A stretch of DNA of 64,000 bases from CAVYEM01 sp963767635. GTDB lineage: Bacteria; Vulcanimicrobiota; Vulcanimicrobiia; Vulcanimicrobiales; Vulcanimicrobiaceae. The notes beneath the pieces were generated by a model. That model was given only the letters and a program-made list of their open reading frames with translations, was not told the origin of the DNA and ran no database searches. How positions within the stretch are numbered: the first letter of the stretch is position 1; every line of letters starts with the position of its first letter. The DNA lies in NCBI GenBank assembly GCA_963767635.1, contig CAVYEM010000001.1, positions 620,001 through 684,000 on the forward strand, in the 5' to 3' direction. A program made the translations under genes and the position numbers. Of the stretch, positions 54,165-62,728 are shown in pieces.

Positions 54165-54783
54165 GCAGCAGATCCCGCACCTGCGCATCGGTGGTTTGGG
54201 TGAAGTCGGCATACCATGCGCCCACTCCACCGAACGGCCGCGGCGTCGCGATGCAGACCACGTCGTCGGCAGACTTCTGCAATTGCGCGGCGGTGTCGGC
54301 GGGCGCTACCGGAACGGCGACGACAATCTTTGCCGGCGATCGCCGGCGCATCGCGAGGATCGCCGCGTACATCGTCGCGCCGGTGGCCAGTCCATCGTCG
54401 ATCAGCAGCACGGTGCGTCCTCCCACGTCTTGTCCGCGCAGGCCGCCGCGATACGCATGCTCTCGTCGCAGCAGTTCGGCTTCTTCGCGGCGGATGATGT
54501 GCGAAATGGTGATCTCGTCGATTCCCAATTCATCGATGGTTTCGCGGTTGAGCACCTTGACGCCGCCCGAGGCGATCGCGCCGATGGCCAATTCCTCCCG
54601 CCCCGGAGCGCCGAGTTTGCGTACGACAAATACATCGAGCGGCGCGGTCAAGGCACGCGAAACTTCGTAGGCAACCGGTACGCCGCCGCGTGGAAGCGCC
54701 AGCACGCGCGTGTCGGGTCCGCCGTACGCCTGGAGTTTTTCGCCCAGCTGCTTTCCTGCGTCCGAGCGATCGGCAAAGATCAC
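54157..54783 (-). CDS. Phosphoribosyltransferase-domain protein
   Basis: 208 aa from GTG 54783. RTVLLIDDGLATGATMYAA is the PRPP-binding loop; LALPRGGVPVAYEVSRALTA and VRKLGAPGREELAIGAIASG complete the type I fold. Usually found beside the hydrolase as here. Substrate unknown; a regulatory or phosphorolytic role is possible. Confidence 0.9.
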   Translation of the reverse strand: MIFADRSDAGKQLGEKLQAYGGPDTRVLALPRGGVPVAYEVSRALTAPLDVFVVRKLGAPGREELAIGAIASGGVKVLNRETIDELGIDEITISHIIRREEAELLRREHAYRGGLRGQDVGGRTVLLIDDGLATGATMYAAILAMRRRSPAKIVVAVPVAPADTAAQLQKSADDVVCIATPRPFGGVGAWYADFTQTTDAQVRDLLHA

Positions 54784-54830
54784 TGTCTGGACCGTTTCTC
54801 CAGCGCCGCTCGCGGGGAAACAACCAGCCC

Positions 54831-55196
54831 ATGACCCCCGCAACCAGTCTGAGCGAAGCGCTGCAGGATCACTTCGAGGCCATCGCGGAGCGCGATATCG
54901 ATCGGTTCAGCGCGACGCTCTCGGCCGACGACTTGCGTCTGGTGGGCGGGGAGGGCCGAATCATCCACGGACGCGACAATGCCGTTGCCGCGCACCGGGA
55001 CTGGTTCGCGGACGCGCGCTGGACGTTCGAGCCGGAAATTCTGTGGATGCGTGAAGAAGCGACCGCCGGCTGGGTGCTTACGCGCGTGCGCTACACCGAC
55101 GCTGAGAACGAGCGGCAATTTCTTTTGCTGCTGATCTTTATGAACGAAGACGGCGCTTGGAAGCTCGTGTACGACCAAAATACGCCGATTGCTTGA
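54831..55196 (+). CDS. SnoaL-like NTF2-fold protein
   Basis: 121 aa. LSEALQDHFEAIAERDIDRF, IIHGRDNAVAAHRDWFAD and VRYTDAENERQFLLLLIFMN, EDGAWKLVYDQNTPIA are typical of the SnoaL/DUF4440 group. Divergent from the phosphoribosyltransferase gene with under 50 bases between. Confidence 0.8.
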   Translation: MTPATSLSEALQDHFEAIAERDIDRFSATLSADDLRLVGGEGRIIHGRDNAVAAHRDWFADARWTFEPEILWMREEATAGWVLTRVRYTDAENERQFLLLLIFMNEDGAWKLVYDQNTPIA

Positions 55197-55256
55197 GGAT
55201 TCCTCGAGCGCGCTTTTGGGCATACTCTATCGCTTTCAGCGAAAGAGGTTTTTAGA

Positions 55257-56429
55257 ATGAAGGCTGTTGTTTTCCACGGCGCGGGTGATATCCGGATCGA
55301 CGAAACGGCCGATCCGAAGATTTTGGATAATCGCGATGCCGTTCTGCAACTCACGGCAAGCGCGATTTGCGGCACGGATCTGCATTTCATTCGTGGGTCC
55401 ATCCCGGGCGTCGAAAAGGGAAAAATCCTGGGCCACGAGGGCGTGGGAGTCATTACGGAAGTCGGTAAAGGCGTGCGCAATCTGCGCCCCGGCGATCGCG
55501 TGGTCGTCGGATCGACGATCGCCTGCGGTTACTGCAGCTATTGCCGGAACGCGGATTTTTCGAAATGCGACAACGCAAATCCGAACGGTCCGCAGGCCAG
55601 CGCGTTTTACGGCGGTCCAAAACAGAACGGACCCTTCAACGGTCTGCAGGCCGAGTACGCGCGCATTCCGTTTGCCAACGTCAACGCAGTAAAACTTCCC
55701 GACGAAGTGAGCGACGACGATGCGATTCTGCTCTCGGACATTCTGCCAACCGCGTACTTCGGCGCCGACATGGCGGACATCAAGCCGGGCCGCACCGTAG
55801 CCGTGTTGGGCTGCGGTCCGGTGGGACAGATGGCGATCGCGTGCGCCAAGCTTATGGATGCGGGGCGCATCATCGCCGTCGACGCGGAGCCGGATCGCAT
55901 GGAGACCGCTCGCGGCCAGGGCGCTGAGGTCATCGATTTTTCGAAAGAAGAGCCGATCGAGGTCGTTAAAGAGCTCACCGGGGGCATCGGCGTGGATCGC
56001 GTCATCGACTGCGTCGGAATCGACGCGGACAAGGACCGGCACGGCAGCAAGCAATGGCGCCAGGGAAACGCGCCGCAAATGCCGCTGAGCGGCGCCATCG
56101 AGATGGTAGCGAAAGCCGGGACGATTTCGGTCATCGGAGTGTACCCGCCCGGTTTCAAAGAGTTCGATTTCGGCAAGGCCTTCGGCAAGAACCTGACGGT
56201 TCGAATGGGCGATTGCCCGCACCGCCGGTATTTGCCGCACCTCATTCGGCTGGTCGCGAGCGGCGTGCTTAAACCCTCGCGAATCCTCACGCAGCGGACC
56301 GCCTTTGGTGATGCGATCGCGGCATATGAGGCCTTCGACACGCACGCTCAGGGCTGGCTCAAAGTGGAGTTGCTTCCCGCGGCGAAGCCGGGGCCCGCCG
56401 TAGCCAAGGGCGAGGTAGTGACCGCCTGA
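55257..56429 (+). CDS. Zinc-dependent alcohol dehydrogenase
   Basis: 390 aa medium-chain dehydrogenase. ASAICGTDLHFIRG and LGHEGVGVITEVGKG hold the catalytic Cys, His and Glu; CGYCSYCRNADFSKC binds structural zinc; VAVLGCGPVGQMAIACAKLM binds NAD(P). The long insert and length suggest the formaldehyde-dehydrogenase-like group. Preceded by AAAGAGG at 55239. Confidence 0.93.
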   Translation: MKAVVFHGAGDIRIDETADPKILDNRDAVLQLTASAICGTDLHFIRGSIPGVEKGKILGHEGVGVITEVGKGVRNLRPGDRVVVGSTIACGYCSYCRNADFSKCDNANPNGPQASAFYGGPKQNGPFNGLQAEYARIPFANVNAVKLPDEVSDDDAILLSDILPTAYFGADMADIKPGRTVAVLGCGPVGQMAIACAKLMDAGRIIAVDAEPDRMETARGQGAEVIDFSKEEPIEVVKELTGGIGVDRVIDCVGIDADKDRHGSKQWRQGNAPQMPLSGAIEMVAKAGTISVIGVYPPGFKEFDFGKAFGKNLTVRMGDCPHRRYLPHLIRLVASGVLKPSRILTQRTAFGDAIAAYEAFDTHAQGWLKVELLPAAKPGPAVAKGEVVTA

Positions 56430-56500
56430 ATTATGCGCGGAACTTCACGCTTGGCTGGGTATGAACTGCTCGAACGAACGTAACGAACGAAGGGATTGAT

Positions 56501-56947
56501 ATGGCGGTAAGCTTGGAACAAACGGGCAACAATCTGCTGCAGCGCTCGGGGTCGATGGTCGGTCAGGCCGTTGACCGCGGCACCGGATTGCTGGCAGACC
56601 GGGTTGAGCATTACACCAACGTCGCGCGGGAAATCGGCGACATCTTACGCGATCGCGGCGAACCGCAGGCCGCGGACATGGTCCAGACGCTCTCGCAGCG
56701 CGGTACACAAGTTGCGCGTTATCTTCGCAACAACGACGGCGGCAAGATGTGGAGCGACGTTCAGGGTTTAGCCCGCGGACGCACGTGGCTGCTGACGGGC
56801 GTGGGCCTCATCAGTGGCCTTGCACTCGCACGGGCTATTCGGACCGCTGCAGACGGCGGCGGTGGCGACGACTGGGAAAACGAGCCGGCGTATCGCGACG
56901 CATACGCGCAACCCTATGCTCAGGGCGCGCAGCGGTACGGCGAATGA
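56501..56947 (+). CDS. Small membrane-linked protein, first of three-gene unit
   Basis: 148 aa. Helical, Gln/Asp-rich N-terminus (LEQTGNNLLQRSGSMVGQAV), one hydrophobic helix (WLLTGVGLISGLALARAI), then an acidic, aromatic end. The start follows AAGGGA. Overlap with the next gene marks a stress/envelope unit like those encoding YtxH- and YqjE-like proteins. Confidence 0.68.
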   Translation: MAVSLEQTGNNLLQRSGSMVGQAVDRGTGLLADRVEHYTNVAREIGDILRDRGEPQAADMVQTLSQRGTQVARYLRNNDGGKMWSDVQGLARGRTWLLTGVGLISGLALARAIRTAADGGGGDDWENEPAYRDAYAQPYAQGAQRYGE

Positions 56948-57342
56948 ACGACGAGCCGCAATCCATGGCGGATTCGCTTCGGAACCTGGGCAAAGATCTT
57001 GCTGATTTGTTCCGTGCGGAACTCACGCTCTTCAAGAAGGAAGCCACGCAGCAGATGCGCGGGCTCGCCATCGCGGGAGTATGGGTCGCGGCCGGTGCGG
57101 TGATGGGCCTGGCTTTTCTGGGTGCGTTCACCGCTTTTTTAATTATGGTCATCTCGCTGGTGCTGCAGCCGTGGCTTGCGGCGCTGGTGGTTACGGTGGC
57201 CTGGGGGTTCGCTGCGCTCTCACTCATCGCCGCGGCGAAAATACAATTGCAATCGACGCTTCCGCTGGAATTTGATGAAACGACGCGTAGCGTGAAGGAG
57301 GACGTAGAATGGATCAAGAGCGGGATCAAAACCGCGAAGTAG
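56944..57342 (+). CDS. Phage holin superfamily III / YqjE-like membrane protein
   Basis: 132 aa. LGKDLADLFRAELTLFKKEA, then two membrane helices (GVWVAAGAVMGLAFLGAF and MVISLVLQPWLAALVV) and a charged end. The pattern matches the Actinobacteria-type phage holin/YqjE family, usually an envelope-stress protein rather than a phage gene. Overlaps both neighbours. Confidence 0.82.
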   Translation: MNDEPQSMADSLRNLGKDLADLFRAELTLFKKEATQQMRGLAIAGVWVAAGAVMGLAFLGAFTAFLIMVISLVLQPWLAALVVTVAWGFAALSLIAAAKIQLQSTLPLEFDETTRSVKEDVEWIKSGIKTAK

Positions 57343-57878
57343 CGGACGCGCGCGAGCGCGTCGCTCAAGACGTGCGATCGGTGGCGCAAAACGCCAACGT
57401 CGTCGATCGCACCAAAGAGAAAGTGCAGGGTAAAGTCGACGACGCAAAAAGCGCCGTGACCGACAAGGTGCAAGGCGTGCGCGACAAATTGGGCAGCGTT
57501 CGCGACAAGCTGGGGAGCGCGCGTGACACCGCCCAAAGCTCCGTGCAAGGCGTAACCAGCAACATGGCGGGCAACATCGGAAACTTGAACCCGATGGAAA
57601 ATCCGCTCGGGATGCTTCTTGGAGGGTTAGCGGTCGGGTTTCTGATCGGCTTGGCGCTTCCGGTGACGCGCTTTGAATCCGAGCGCATCGGGCCGATCAC
57701 GGAAGATATGAAAGATCGGGTTCGTCAAGCGGGCAGCGAGGTAGTGCGCCGCGGAGGCGAGGTCATCAAGGACACGATAGAAGCGAGCAAAGAGGCCGCG
57801 ACGAATTCGCTGCGCGAGCAAGCCAAAGACATGGGAATCGGCGAGGGCGGAACGGGTCAAAGCGGTCAAATGCAGTAG
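57309..57878 (+). CDS. DUF3618/YtxH-like envelope protein
   Basis: 189 aa. A long charged coiled segment (KVQGKVDDAKSAVTDKVQGV, then RDKLGSVRDKLGSARDTA) precedes one membrane helix (LGMLLGGLAVGFLIGLAL) and a second helix ending in a Gly/Gln tail. Such proteins accompany YqjE-like partners. The first 34 bases overlap the holin-like gene. A clear terminator follows. Confidence 0.75.
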   Translation: MDQERDQNREVADARERVAQDVRSVAQNANVVDRTKEKVQGKVDDAKSAVTDKVQGVRDKLGSVRDKLGSARDTAQSSVQGVTSNMAGNIGNLNPMENPLGMLLGGLAVGFLIGLALPVTRFESERIGPITEDMKDRVRQAGSEVVRRGGEVIKDTIEASKEAATNSLREQAKDMGIGEGGTGQSGQMQ

Positions 57879-57885
57879 CGTACGC

Positions 57886-57915
57886 GACGGCGCCTTCCAG
57901 GCGCCGTCTTCGTTT
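57886..57915 (+). terminator. Rho-independent terminator
   Basis: GACGGCGCC-TTCCA-GGCGCCGTC forms a perfect 9-bp stem with a 5-base loop and is followed by TTCGTTTT. It closes the three-gene unit and lies 21 bases before the tRNA gene. Confidence 0.88.
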
Positions 57916-57936
57916 TGCGCGAACGGCGCTACGTTC

Positions 57937-58257
57937 GGGATGATGGTGGAATCGGTAGACACAGCAGACTTTAGAATGGAGCCGCAGAAGCGGAAACGAT
58001 CTGCGGGATGCGCTCAAATTCGGTGAACGCTCTGCCTATAAGGCGTGCCGACGCCGAGCCAAGCCGCTGCAAGCGGAAGGTGTAGAGACTGGACGGGCGC
58101 GGCCTACGTGAAGATTCATATGGCCAAGGCACAGTCCGGACTGCAAACCCCTCGCGGCTCGCCGTCCTGAGCCTTCTCGAAGGGGGCAGCGAAAGCTGTA
58201 GCGGTGCGAAAATTTGCTGCCCGAAAGGGCGTCCGGGTTCGAGTCCCGGTCATCCCA
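57937..58257 (+). tRNA. tRNA-Leu(UAA) interrupted by a group I intron
   Basis: Exons are 57937-57971 and 58209-58257. The acceptor stem GGGATGA pairs with TCATCCC, A58257 is the discriminator, and the T arm is GTCCGGGTTCGAGTCCCGG. With the intron removed, the anticodon arm is GCAGA-CTTAAAA-TTTGC (one G-U pair), giving anticodon UAA and interruption after its first base. The variable arm is long, as required for Leu. CCA is not encoded. Confidence 0.93.
57972..58208 (+). ncRNA. Group I intron in tRNA-Leu
   Basis: 237 bases, no ORF. It starts after U34 of the anticodon, the same site as the cyanobacterial and plastid tRNA-Leu(UAA) intron, and ends with G. Core strings recall that group: AATTCGGTGAACGC (P/P4 side), GACGCCGAGCC (Q), GTGTAGAGACTGGACGGG (R/P7) and AAGGCACAGTCC (S/P7). 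The region 58157-58180 includes a CCTGAGCCTTCTCGAAGGGG hairpin resembling the dispersed repeat. Confidence 0.9.
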
Positions 58258-58272
58258 AACCCTCGAATTTTT

Positions 58273-58322
58273 GTCATGGTGACCCTTCGGCAAGCTCAGG
58301 ACTTCGGCATGTCGAACCATCG
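58273..58322. repeat. Copy of dispersed repeat after the tRNA
   Basis: TTTTTGTCATGGTGACCCTT then CGGCAAGCTCAGGACTTCGG and CATGTCGAACCAT, the same core words as the 48-kb array, begins 16 bases after the tRNA end. Confidence 0.65.
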
Positions 58323-58335
58323 TCGAGCCCTGTAT

Positions 58336-58629
58336 TCAATGCTGCTCTCGACCGGTTTGCGCAGTAAAGACGAAATCCACCCGGTATGCCTTTGCCGCAG
58401 GCAGCGGCCGCTTTACACCGGCCCGCTGCATCGCTTCATGGACTCTTTGAAACGCTCGCTCTGCGGCCTCCTCGGACTAAAAGCATTCTGCCACGATCAA
58501 CTTGCCGCGATCGTTTGTCGCAGCGACGTGGAAGATGAGGCCTTCGGAAGGCCCGCGCAGCTCTTCGTTGATCCGGTGATATTCCCAGAGCGTCTGCTCC
58601 ATTTCACCGAAGATATAGAGGATTGGCAT
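58336..58629 (-). pseudogene. Small protein gene with in-frame amber stop
   Basis: 98 codons from ATG 58629 to TGA 58336. The reading is MPILYIFGEMEQTLWEYHRI, GLIFHVAATNDRGKLIVAEC, F, then TAG at codon 51 (58477-58479), then SEEAAERAFQRVHEAMQRAG and YRVDFVFTAQTGREQH. Sense resumes in the same frame, so one base change (for example TGG to TAG) explains it. Family not named; it resembles small beta-alpha-beta ABM-like proteins. Confidence 0.6.
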
Positions 58630-58652
58630 CGCGTTGCTTTCTGTAGTGCTGG

Positions 58653-59123
58653 TTATGGCATCGCCAATGCGTCAGGGTCAGGCACGCCGTTCGGACAATA
58701 CTTCATGTGCGTAGCGTGCGACACGTAATATGCGTGGATGTCGTAATGCGGAATGGGCATGCCTTCGTGGCCATGCGGGTGGTACTCGATATCCACATGG
58801 TCGACGGTGTGCCCGGGCAGTGCTCTTAGATCGGTGTAGTTAAAGCCGCGATCGAACTGCGCTTTCGGCACCATGATCTCCGAAAAAACGACCTTGCCTC
58901 CGTAGCTTCCGTAAATGGGCGCCTGGAGGTTTTTGGGGTTAGCCCAGTGTGCGCCCATCGTGCGGACGCAAGGGCTGACCATGACGTAGCCGGCGGGGAT
59001 GCCCGCGGGCCGAACGTTGGGCTGCGGCGGGAGCTGCATGTCTGCCGCCGGGGGTGCCGCGATTGCCGTCGACGTCGCCGCGGCCGCGAACGCAAAAACA
59101 AAAACGAGGAGGCTTTGAGGCAT
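58653..59123 (-). CDS. Secreted protein, DUF5602-like
   Basis: 156 aa with a signal peptide (LLVFVFAFAAAATSTAIAA). The mature part has YVMVSPCVRTMGAHWANPKN, IYGSYGGKVVFSEIMV and a His-rich HVDIEYHPHGHEGMPIPHYD followed by HAYYVSHATHM. The His cluster probably binds a metal. The domain name is a recollection, not checked. Confidence 0.72.
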   Translation of the reverse strand: MPQSLLVFVFAFAAAATSTAIAAPPAADMQLPPQPNVRPAGIPAGYVMVSPCVRTMGAHWANPKNLQAPIYGSYGGKVVFSEIMVPKAQFDRGFNYTDLRALPGHTVDHVDIEYHPHGHEGMPIPHYDIHAYYVSHATHMKYCPNGVPDPDALAMP

Positions 59124-59450
59124 GGAAACGCGTTCCTTTCACGCTTCGAGAGCGAGCATGGGGTATTTCATGCTTTACTTTAGGCCGCGAGCGTCTAAAA
59201 TGCGTCTAGCCGGGGCTGTGGCGCTTTTTCCAGGGCTCGGGTATGCGCCGGCAAGCTGCCGGCGGCAACATTAACTTAGTAGTTCAACGGCCGTAAAGTC
59301 ACTTATGACCACCCAGCGTTGCGCTCCAGAGCCTAAGGACCCTACGAACGCGAGCCGCTTTGTTCTATGATCGGACTGTAAATCGCTCGGAACGGGTGGA
59401 AAACATGCAGCAAACTCGCGGCGCCTCCTGTTGGTTTGTAGCTCACCGCG
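59124..59450. other. Gap upstream of propeller lipoprotein
   Basis: About 330 bases between divergent genes. A GC-rich inverted repeat (GCCGGCAAGCTGCCGGC near 59250) is the only evident structure. The true 5' end of the next gene probably lies here. Confidence 0.4.
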
Positions 59451-60557
59451 ATGTCGGCCGTGCTTGTCTCTTGCGGCGGTGGTGCGAACTCCACGCGGCT
59501 CGTTCCCAGCGCTGACATTTCGCAACCCGCGACGCGCGGCGTTGCTCTGAGTCGCGGAAAGTTTACGGAGTACTACCTTCCTCAAGGAAGCAGCGTCTTC
59601 GGGCCAAACTTGACGCGCGGCCCCTACGGTACGCTGTGGGCTGCCGACACTGGTTCGCCGTACGTATACCGCTTGGATCCGGCCGCCGGAGAAGTAAAGA
59701 CGCTGAGCACACCAAGTGAATATCAACCTTGGCCGTACGGCTCCGTGGTGGCAATTTCGCGCGCCGTTTGGTTCCTAACGTACGCGCCCAGCTCACTCAT
59801 GGGCGAGGATTTTCTTGCGAGCGTTACGCCCGAAGGCCAGTTCCGATTTTCGGATTTGGGATTGAAAAACATCCGAATGCTCGCGGAACTCGCGCTCGGC
59901 CCAGCCGGAAGACTTTGGTTTGGTTATCAGACATGTGACCCCGGGTGCGATTACATCGGCAATTACGGCATCGTGACCAGCGTTTCGGCGACCGGAGTAC
60001 TCGGACCGAAGGTGCGTTTATCCGGATACTTCTTCCCAAGTAGCTTGGTAGAAGGTCCGGACGGCAACATATATGTCACCGCCTATTGGAGCGGATCGGG
60101 CTCGCCTCCGCGCTCGAATTCCGCCGTATACGTGATCAGTTCATCAGGCTTAGTTCTTCACAGGTTCACGTTGCCAAACGGCAGCAATCCGATGGGTATC
60201 ATCACCGGGCCCGATCACAATCTTTGGATCGCGGAAAGCGGCAGCAACAAAATCGCTCGAATCACCACCGCCGGGAAGATTACCGAATTTACGGTGCCGA
60301 CTGCGCACGCGGACCCCTTTACGATCGTTGCGGGAAATGACGATACGCTCTGGTTCAATGAGATAGGTAACAACGACATCGCGCAGATCACGACGTCGGG
60401 CAAGATCACGGAATATCAGGTCCCGAATCCAGGGGCAGTGACGCCGGTTGTAACTGGGTTTGCGCCCTGTACGACGGCTTGCGCACCGAATGGAGGCATA
60501 TGGTTTCTGGACGAGGCTGACTCCAATCACAATCTGATCGGAAAATTCGTTTTGTAA
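59451..60557 (+). CDS. Vgb-like beta-propeller lipoprotein (copy 1)
   Basis: 368 aa frame. SAVLVSCGGG is the end of a lipoprotein signal, but its hydrophobic start is missing in this frame; a base error near 59430-59445 or another start is likely. The propeller blades repeat phrases of the virginiamycin B lyase family: GPDHNLWIAESGSNKIARIT, TTAGKITEFTVPTAHA, DDTLWFNEIGNNDIAQI. Catalytic residues were not identified, so it is probably a non-enzymatic exported propeller. Confidence 0.82.
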   Translation: MSAVLVSCGGGANSTRLVPSADISQPATRGVALSRGKFTEYYLPQGSSVFGPNLTRGPYGTLWAADTGSPYVYRLDPAAGEVKTLSTPSEYQPWPYGSVVAISRAVWFLTYAPSSLMGEDFLASVTPEGQFRFSDLGLKNIRMLAELALGPAGRLWFGYQTCDPGCDYIGNYGIVTSVSATGVLGPKVRLSGYFFPSSLVEGPDGNIYVTAYWSGSGSPPRSNSAVYVISSSGLVLHRFTLPNGSNPMGIITGPDHNLWIAESGSNKIARITTAGKITEFTVPTAHADPFTIVAGNDDTLWFNEIGNNDIAQITTSGKITEYQVPNPGAVTPVVTGFAPCTTACAPNGGIWFLDEADSNHNLIGKFVL

Positions 60558-60807
60558 GAGATGTAATGTTCTGACCTTTGGTGGCCGGCTTCGGATCTCA
60601 GCTGGGGCCGCTCAAAGTTTCGGCGACTTCCCGGCTCGTGTTCCGGCAGAGTGAAACCGTGCCGCGACGCAACAGCCAAACGCATTCCCACATAACGAGC
60701 TGAGGGCTGCGCAACGCAGTCTTCGGCCTCGCTTTTTGCGCTCGTAAGCCATAGGTCTCTATGCACTCTCAGTGCGGTGGTTCTATACTAACTGCGAGGT
60801 GAAGTTC

Positions 60808-61926
60808 ATGGACAAGCAAGCTTATGTCCTTTCGCTTACTGCCTTAATGTCGCTTGCAGGTTGTGCGTCGCACTCGATGCCTGTCCCGAGGCTGGTTGCA
60901 GACGCCGGCGCGATAACGCGAACCGCTTCCGGTGTAGTACACGGCAATTTCACGGAATACGCGCTACCGAGCGGAGCAAATCCGGCCGATTTCACGCGCG
61001 GTCCTTACAACACATTATGGTTTCATTCGCCTACGAATGTGAACGGCCCGTCGTACTTCTATCGATTTAGTGAGGCCGGCGGCGCAGTCGCCCGGTTTTC
61101 GGTTCCTACTAGCTACTTTAATTGGTCGAGCGGTATCACGAGCACCGGAGGCGACATGTTTTACGTCGTAGCGGGCGGCAACGAAGGCGAAAACGACGAG
61201 TTTCTTATACGGATTACGCCACAGGGTGCGGCGACGATTATTCCTACGACCAACCTGAGCGATGAACCCCTGGGAAATATCGTATTGGGCTCCGACGGCC
61301 TGCTCTGGTTTCCGTTGTGCGTTGAATCATGCGGCAACTCATCCGGCGGCGACTACGTGGCCAGCGTTACCACGGGTGGAACGGTTGGTTATAGCGTTCA
61401 GCTTCCTGATTTGACGGCAACCTTTGTGGCGCCGGGCCCGGGAGGGTATATTTATGCGACGGCGTTGTACGAATATGCGCCGCCGCCGCCGTCTCACGAC
61501 TGCGCGGTTTTCGTCATATCAACGGTAGGCACGATCCTGCACGAATATTTTCTCCCGCACGGAAGTGCGCCGTCGGGCATTGTCACCGGCTCGGATCACA
61601 ATCTCTGGATCACAGAGACGGGAACCAACAAGATTGCGCGAATGACGGCGGCCGGAAGCATCACCGAGTTCTCAGTGCCAACGGCAAACGCCGGGCTCGA
61701 TCGGATTACTTATGGGGAAGATTCAGCGCTGTGGTTCACCGAAACCAATGCGAACAAGGTCGGCCGAATAACGACTGCTGGCGCAGTCACCGAGTACGCA
61801 ATCCCCACCGCGCATTCCGGAGCAACCGCGATCCAGCCGTGCACGACAAACTGTTCCCCGCACGGTGGCGTCTGGTTCGTGGAAACGAACGCCAATAAGA
61901 TAGGCAAATTCACTTCACCGCTATAA
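60808..61926 (+). CDS. Vgb-like beta-propeller lipoprotein (copy 2)
   Basis: 372 aa; ATG 60808 follows GAGGTGA. Lipoprotein signal YVLSLTALMSLAGC. Blades: GSDHNLWITETGTNKIARM, AGSITEFSVPTANAG, SALWFTETNANKVGRITTA, ending GGVWFVETNANKIGKFTS. It is a tandem paralogue of the gene at 59451 (shared FTEY, RGPYxTLW near the N-terminus and TTxCxPxGGxWF near the end). Confidence 0.88.
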   Translation: MDKQAYVLSLTALMSLAGCASHSMPVPRLVADAGAITRTASGVVHGNFTEYALPSGANPADFTRGPYNTLWFHSPTNVNGPSYFYRFSEAGGAVARFSVPTSYFNWSSGITSTGGDMFYVVAGGNEGENDEFLIRITPQGAATIIPTTNLSDEPLGNIVLGSDGLLWFPLCVESCGNSSGGDYVASVTTGGTVGYSVQLPDLTATFVAPGPGGYIYATALYEYAPPPPSHDCAVFVISTVGTILHEYFLPHGSAPSGIVTGSDHNLWITETGTNKIARMTAAGSITEFSVPTANAGLDRITYGEDSALWFTETNANKVGRITTAGAVTEYAIPTAHSGATAIQPCTTNCSPHGGVWFVETNANKIGKFTSPL

Positions 61927-61982
61927 GCTGTATACGGATCGACCTAAGGAACTCGCAAATCTTCTAACGGAGGGACCGACCA

Positions 61983-62450
61983 TGTTGGCGTTCCAGCGAT
62001 TCCTATGCCTGGGAACCGTTCTAGCATTTATGGCAGGTGGCGTAGCCCGTGCGGCGCAGTCCAGCGCTTCGCAGCCCGCGGTCTTGGCATCGATCGTCGG
62101 CACGTGGAACTGCACCTATCACGGTCCGAAGGGTACGATGAAGTCTACGATTGCGTTCACTTGCGTGAACGATCTATGGGATCAGGGGATTTCGAAGGAG
62201 CCCGCGTACGCCGGCCGCCCGGCAAACGACGGCATCGTGCTTGTTGGATACGACTCCAAGAAGCACCAATACGTCTCGTTCAGCGGCAAGCTCCATTCCC
62301 AACGATTGGGGCATCGGCACGGCTGCCGCCTCACCCGCCGCGATGACGCTCACCTTTCACCGGCGCGTATCCGGCAGACCCCACGCATGACAAGACGATG
62401 TATCACTTCAGCGATAGTTCCATGAGCAACACCGAAACGTGGACCGAAAA
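61983..62450 (+). CDS. Secreted protein of unknown function, two frameshifts
   Basis: ATG at 61983 opens a signal peptide (CLGTVLAFMAGGVARAAQS). VGTWNCTYHGPKGTMKSTIA, FTCVNDLWDQGI and DGIVLVGYDSKKHQYVSFSG suggest a lipocalin/DUF1579-like beta barrel. Shifts near 62290 (then SIPNDWGIGTAAASPAAMTL) and near 62360 (then AYPADPTHDKTMYHFSDSSM, SNTETWTEKGKPMS) are needed; the exact end is unclear. From about 62560 to 62728 nothing is recognisable. Confidence 0.6.
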
Positions 62451-62728
62451 GGGAAAGCCCATGAGCGGTCGCGGCAGTCGGCACCAAGCAATAGCGGCTC
62501 GAAGCCACAAGAGAGCCGCAGCAAAGCGAGCTCGGCTCACCACGCGGCGAACGCACTAGTCTCGCAGAAGCCAAGTTCCGGGTTGCTTCGGTCCCGTTGA
62601 TTGCGAAGCCGGTAACGGCCCTCAGGTCGGCTTTGCGGCCGTATACCACCGCGTTGTGCGGGCGAAGGCGTGAGTTGTGTGTCGGCATTGCCCGCTGCGG
62701 GTAAGTCATTACCAGTGGGGAGAGACCG

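Noticed and set aside
56944..57342. Prophage because of the holin-like protein.
   Set aside because: No other phage genes; this holin-superfamily III/YqjE type is common as a chromosomal envelope gene.
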